Below the pieces are notes generated by a model, which searched no databases, was not told the DNA's origin, and worked only from the letters and a program-made list of their open reading frames with translations. The position numbers and the translations under genes are program-made. 64,000 nucleotides of DNA from Polyangium sp. 6x1 (GTDB lineage Bacteria > Myxococcota_A > Polyangia > Polyangiales > Polyangiaceae), in the NCBI RefSeq assembly GCF_029946515.1, contig NZ_JARZHH010000032.1:56748-120747 (forward strand), in the 5' to 3' direction. This document shows positions 60,559-64,000 of the stretch, one piece after another (positions within the stretch are counted from its first letter, which is position 1; the number at the start of each line of letters is the position of its first letter).

Positions 60559-61744
60559 ATGCTTCGTCGTGTCTTCGCCTGGTGGTTGCCGCTGGTCCTG
60601 CTCGTCTTGTGCGTGCCGAACGTCGCGCGCGCGGAGGTCATCCGCGTCTGCGTCAAGCCGCCGGACGTGGCGCCGAACGTGAACGAATGGGCTTATTCGC
60701 CGGGGGCCAAGGCCCTGTGGACCACGAGTCGCGCGAAGTTCACCACGAAGAGCCAGGGGCTCACCGTCTACGTGTTCGACCCCTACGCGTCGCCTACGAG
60801 CGCGAGACTCCTGCCGATCCCGCACAACAAGCTGACCTGCCCCACGCCGCCGTCGCGCCCGAAGCCGGCTCCGCCGAAGGATGCGCCCAAGGCATCGGCT
60901 GAAGAGAACGAGGCAGGAGCGTCCACGTCCGCCGAGGCCTCGAAGCCGCAGAAGCCGCCGCCGGCGAAGGACGAACAAGGGGAGGTCGTGCCGCCCGGCG
61001 TGAAGAAGATGCCGGAGCGTCCGCCGGAGAAGCCGCGGCCGTCGCCGCCTCCGCCCGAGGGCGTGCTGTCGAAGGAGCCGCTTTTGCCGTCGGAGGGCGT
61101 TTTGCCGAAGCGGGACGAGGTGCATCCGCCGAAGTGCGTGGATGAGCCGTGCACGCTGGTGGATCGAGGCGGGGCGCTGCCGGAGCGCGTGTTTCGGAAC
61201 GGGGCGCCGCTCGCGAGTGTGGCGTCGTGCGAGCAGACGAAGGAGGGGTGCACGGGGGAAGGGGAAGGGCAAAGCAAAACCCCTGACGCCGATCGAGCGG
61301 ATGGTCCGCGAGTTGACGATCGCCTCCGCGATGCTGAACGGCGAGTTCAACCACGACCTCGCGCGCAAGGATGGCAAGCGGTTCGGCATCATCGGCGGCG
61401 ACGACGCGGACGGCGTCGACAACGCCATCGTGCAGGCCGCGGCGGCGATCACGCAGGTCGCGTCGGCGGTGCTCGTCGGGCAGGCCGAGAAGTTCGGGAA
61501 GAAGTTGGAGGAAGCGTGCGCGAAGAAGGCGCCGCTCATCCTGGAGGGGGCGGAAGAGTTATCCGAGGACGCGGCGAAGCTCTTGGCGGAGCAGTACGGG
61601 GAGGTGATTACAAACGCGCTAGCGCAGAACCAGACGATCGGCCCGTACAAGCTGATGAGCAAGTTCACGGATGGTATGAAGGGGAGGTACGAGGCGCATC
61701 ACATCCTGGAGAAGGATATAGGCCGCGCTTCTCTTGCCCTATGA
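60559..61744 (+). pseudogene. Secreted toxin-like protein, frameshifted and 3'-truncated
   Basis: The first frame begins at ATG 60559: signal peptide (cleavage after ARA, residue 25), a beta domain (VIRVCVKPPDVAPNVNEW, WTTSRAKFTTKSQGLTVYVF), a Pro/Ala/Lys linker of about 90 residues and two Cys pairs (KCVDEPC, SCEQTKEGC). At about residue 232 the sequence has five G (61254-61258). Removing one G joins this frame to a second one that continues as GKGKGKAKPLTPIERMVREL and runs about 160 residues of helices (NGEFNHDLARKDGKRFGI) to stop at 61744. It ends in YEAHHILEK followed by unrelated residues, an HH nuclease-like toxin motif cut after its first residues. The break coincides with the start of an integrated element. 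Frame switch and truncation make it a probable pseudogene; an assembly error or programmed shift is possible. Confidence 0.7.
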
Positions 61745-62990
61745 TTCCAGCGGTTTGGCGCACGCTGCGCGGAACCCTCGACAGATTCCCCGACAAATTC
61801 CCGCTCGCCCCCGGGGGCTCCATGGTCGAGCCGAGCAGGGAGGCGGGCAAGGGCGGGAAGGGCTCGCCCACGTTGCCCGTCACCGATTCCGCCTCGCGAA
61901 TGTAGAGCATCGTCGTCTCGAAGTTCCGATGCCCCGCGCGCTGCATGATTACGTGCGGTGTGTCTCCGCGGAGCGCCATCCAAGTGCATCCCGTGGCCCG
62001 CAAGTCGTGGAAGGTGATCCGCTTGTGGAGCTCGTCGGCGATGAAGAGATCCGGCCGGGTGATGCCGGCCTTCGTCAGGGCCTTGCGGAAGCGCCGGGCC
62101 ATCGCCCAATTTCGGACGCGTATCACGAACCCGCTGTCGTCGCGCTCCGCGTACAGGACGCGCAGCAAGGGGAGCAGGTTCGGCTCGATCCTGAAACCAC
62201 GCGGGCGCTTGCCCTTCGTGCCCTTCTCCTGCTTCCGCTGGCGGTCGTAGCTGCGCCGGATGTGCGCGACGCCGTGATCGAGATCGATGTCTGTCCACCT
62301 CAATTGCAGGACTTCCGAGACGCGGCAATAGAGGTATATCGCCAGCGTGTAGAGGCGCCGCAATTCCAGGTCTACCCCTTCGCACGATGCGAGTTTCAGG
62401 AACTCGTCCGGGTAGAGGTAGGCTTTGGACTTCTCGGTCCCCCGGTCGGGGGGCGTGATGCCAAGCGCTGGGTTATCCGCGCGCACGCGCAGCGCGAGGT
62501 TCTTGGAGGCGGACGCATCCTTGAACAGCTTTCCAACGGCAAGCCATAGCTTCGACACGCTCTGCCATGAATACTCTTTTCGGGCAATCTGCCCGTCGAG
62601 GGCTTGCACGAGCTTTTCAAGGTCTCCACGCGTGATCGCTGTAATCGGCTTTGTGCCGATGTGCGGCAGGATGTGCAGCTTGAACGCCGATCGGTCGCTT
62701 CCTACATTCGAGTAGCGTCGATCCTCGCGGTCTTTCAGCCACCGTTCGAGGTACTCTGCGAACGTCTCGCCCTTCGGAATGGGCGCGGCGCCGCTTCGCT
62801 CCCGCGCCTGCTCTTCAAGGCGCGCGCGTGCCCGGTCGGGATTGTCCGTGTAGAACTGCGCAGACTCACGGGCGCGAGCTTCGGACATCCCCGGGGAGAG
62901 GTGGATCCGCACGTAGCGGCCGTCCAGAAGGACGCGCGCCACGTAATGGTCACCCTCGGGCAATATGTTACCAGTGCGACGGCGGCCCAT
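61665..62990 (-). CDS. Tyrosine recombinase/integrase
   Basis: 441 residues. N-terminal arm-binding part, SAM-like core-binding domain at about 75-170, then the catalytic domain with Arg223 (CRVSEVL), Lys near 261, His328 and Arg331 (HDLR), His354 (GHRN) and Tyr363 (MLYIRE): all residues needed. The last about 20 codons (after GIIGQEK) read backwards through the end of the toxin-like gene, so the native C-terminus was replaced or extended at the junction. GGAGGT lies 8 bases before the ATG. It integrates or excises the element to its right. Confidence 0.93.
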   Translation of the reverse strand: MGRRRTGNILPEGDHYVARVLLDGRYVRIHLSPGMSEARARESAQFYTDNPDRARARLEEQARERSGAAPIPKGETFAEYLERWLKDREDRRYSNVGSDRSAFKLHILPHIGTKPITAITRGDLEKLVQALDGQIARKEYSWQSVSKLWLAVGKLFKDASASKNLALRVRADNPALGITPPDRGTEKSKAYLYPDEFLKLASCEGVDLELRRLYTLAIYLYCRVSEVLQLRWTDIDLDHGVAHIRRSYDRQRKQEKGTKGKRPRGFRIEPNLLPLLRVLYAERDDSGFVIRVRNWAMARRFRKALTKAGITRPDLFIADELHKRITFHDLRATGCTWMALRGDTPHVIMQRAGHRNFETTMLYIREAESVTGNVGEPFPPLPASLLGSTMEPPGASGNLSGNLSRVPRSVRQTAGIIGQEKRGLYPSPGCDAPRTSPSYHP

Positions 62991-63325
62991 ATTACAGGAC
63001 CTCCGCGCTTAAAAAATGGCTGGATCTCGCCCACGCGGGCGGTATGGTGCCCATGATCAAACCTCGCTCATTCCGGGGTTTGGTTAGGGGTCCGTTCGGT
63101 GTTACCAGCACCGGGCGGGCCCCGCCTTTTGTTACTGCCCGTACAGGCGAGCACAAGCGGGGGCCGGCGTCAAGGTACCCGACGAGGGGGCCGGACCCGT
63201 AGGGCCTTCCTCGCCGCATGGCTCGCCCGTCGTGAGCCTCGCGAGCTCGCCGCGACCGTTCACCCGTCGCCCGTCACCCGAGGCGTCCACGGGCATCCTC
63301 GGGCCGCGCGCGGGCCGCTCGCCCG
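62991..63325. other. Element spacer between integrase and RepA-like gene
   Basis: A minus-strand frame of 75 codons (63219-62992) ends 1 base before the integrase ATG, where an excisionase is often found, but its sequence has no helix-turn-helix and is Gly/Pro/Arg-rich, so I do not call it. On the plus strand GGCGG (63114-63118), 3 bases, CCGCC (63122-63126) and TTTT form a small terminator with no known gene before it. Confidence 0.35.
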
Positions 63326-64000
63326 CTACTCCGGGCCGGGGTCGGGCTCGCGTTCGGGTGCGTCTGCGGGGCTTGGCGTGGCCGGTGGAGCCTCACCCGC
63401 CAACCACGCGAGGCCGGCAGGGGTTATGTAGTGACAGACGGGCTTGCGCCTCTCCTTCGGCCTGTCGACGCGCACATATTTGCGCCGCTCCAGCTCGTCG
63501 CGAGCACCGTAGGTATTGTTGCTACTGCCATCGATTCCGGCCACGAGCGTCCGCGCGGCGCATCCTTCGTGGTCTTTCACGTACGCCAGGACCTTACGCA
63601 TCATGCGTTCCAGCTTCGGATCGTGCTTCTGTTTCTGGTCCTGTTCCTGCTCCGCGGTCCGGTACACGACCCGCACGCCCCCCTTGGGATCGTTGCCGAT
63701 CGCGACGTCTTCAAATCGGAGGTAGAAGGGCTCGATCATCCCGCCGGTGGACTCAGCCGCGGGCTTGACATGGACGAGCCTTCGGGCCGGTTCGTCGGGC
63801 TTGCTCTGCAACGTGAACACGGACCCGCACGCGTCGAAGATCCCCGACGAACCACGCAGCCCTAGAGCGCCGATCAGTTCAAATTCCCATCTCATTTCAA
63901 TGACTTGTGCGATGGGGATCGACACGCGCCTTCCGGCATGATCCACTGCGCGCGGCTCGCCCAGCCGACGGAGTGGATTCCTGTGTTGACGACCGTTCCC
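63326..64000 (-). CDS. RepA-like AAA ATPase/helicase (N-terminus outside window)
   Basis: The frame is open to the right edge, so the N-terminal part is missing; GTG at 63944-63946 is only the first start inside the window. Visible parts are the C-terminal RecA-like segment GLRGSSGIFDACGSVFTL, then EPFYLRFEDV, as in AAA_25/RepA replicative ATPases of plasmids and phages, and a charged linker. A winged-helix-like domain follows (KVLAYVKDHEGCAARTLVAG, ARDELERRKYVRV, CHYITPAGLAWL). Walker A would lie beyond the window. A replication role for the element is inferred. Confidence 0.7.
   Translation of the reverse strand, partial: GNGRQHRNPLRRLGEPRAVDHAGRRVSIPIAQVIEMRWEFELIGALGLRGSSGIFDACGSVFTLQSKPDEPARRLVHVKPAAESTGGMIEPFYLRFEDVAIGNDPKGGVRVVYRTAEQEQDQKQKHDPKLERMMRKVLAYVKDHEGCAARTLVAGIDGSSNNTYGARDELERRKYVRVDRPKERRKPVCHYITPAGLAWLAGEAPPATPSPADAPEREPDPGPE

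Larger units (their letters stand above)
61720..64000. mobile_element. Left end of an integrated element (prophage, ICE or island)
   Basis: The element interrupts the toxin-like gene at about 61715-61735, where AHHILEK gives way to unrelated sequence. It carries a tyrosine recombinase pointing at the junction and a RepA-like ATPase, both on the minus strand. The right end lies outside the window. The left boundary is given to within about 20 bases. Confidence 0.65.

Noticed and set aside
62992..63219. 75-residue frame ending just before the integrase, as an excisionase
   Set aside because: Position fits but there is no helix-turn-helix and composition is Gly/Pro/Arg-rich; kept only as a remark.

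Overview
The window looks like the chromosome of a myxobacterium of the Polyangiales (Sorangium/Polyangium type). Base composition is very GC-rich, with G or C at almost every third codon position. One secreted beta-helix protein ends in a MYXO-CTERM-like tail. There are large mixed Ser/Thr-kinase/histidine-kinase proteins, a SpoVR/YeaH pair and many lipoproteins, all usual in that group. The species assignment is inference; no rRNA gene is present.

Layout. 1-5.3 kb: end of a large TPR protein, a peptidoglycan-binding/CHAP-like hydrolase, free methionine-R-sulfoxide reductase and a lipoprotein. 5.3-7.3 kb: a palindromic repeat element, tRNA-Pro(GGG) with its own promoter and terminator, a GT4 glycosyltransferase and rpsU. 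7.5-12.4 kb: a co-directional run of a PerR-like regulator, rubrerythrin, an HdrD/GlpC-like Fe-S protein, a DUF3501 protein, a thioesterase, a PLD-like protein and rpiA. 12.4-14.6 kb: argH and a coupled unknown gene. 14.7-23.6 kb: type 2 IPP isomerase, a GAF/CheY pair, then trpF and trpBA separated by a beta-helix protein and an M13 peptidase. 23.6-32.1 kb: FHA-GGDEF protein, phosphoesterase, glnE, five 42-bp hairpin repeats, and an NfeD-like gene with two flotillins. 32.1-40.6 kb: outer-membrane-like protein with a Cys-repeat lipoprotein, yeaH, spoVR, a TPR lipoprotein, an SRPBCC protein and aat. 40.7-44.5 kb: a MarR-controlled catabolic operon (BKACE, crotonase, carboxyltransferase). 44.7-50.6 kb: globin, YdcF-like protein, Suv3-like helicase, hemolysin III/PAQR protein and a divergent TetR regulator. 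51-59.3 kb: two convergent giant signalling genes. 59.4-64 kb: a helical unknown protein, a palindrome-rich spacer, and a secreted toxin-like gene that is both frameshifted and cut by an integrated element carrying a tyrosine recombinase and a RepA-like ATPase.

How the genes fit together. The PerR-rubrerythrin-Fe-S-DUF3501 run reads as a peroxide or anoxia defence unit. trpF, trpB and trpA supply late tryptophan synthesis but are interrupted by export genes. NfeD plus two SPFH proteins should form a membrane microdomain complex. marR, BKACE, crotonase and carboxyltransferase form one translationally coupled unit under a palindromic operator. The tetR-PAQR intergenic region carries two matching operators 147 bp apart. 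Several genes have a -10-like hexamer only 6-7 bases before the start codon and no Shine-Dalgarno sequence, which suggests leaderless mRNAs. Strong antisense reading frames throughout are artefacts of GC-rich codon use and were left out.
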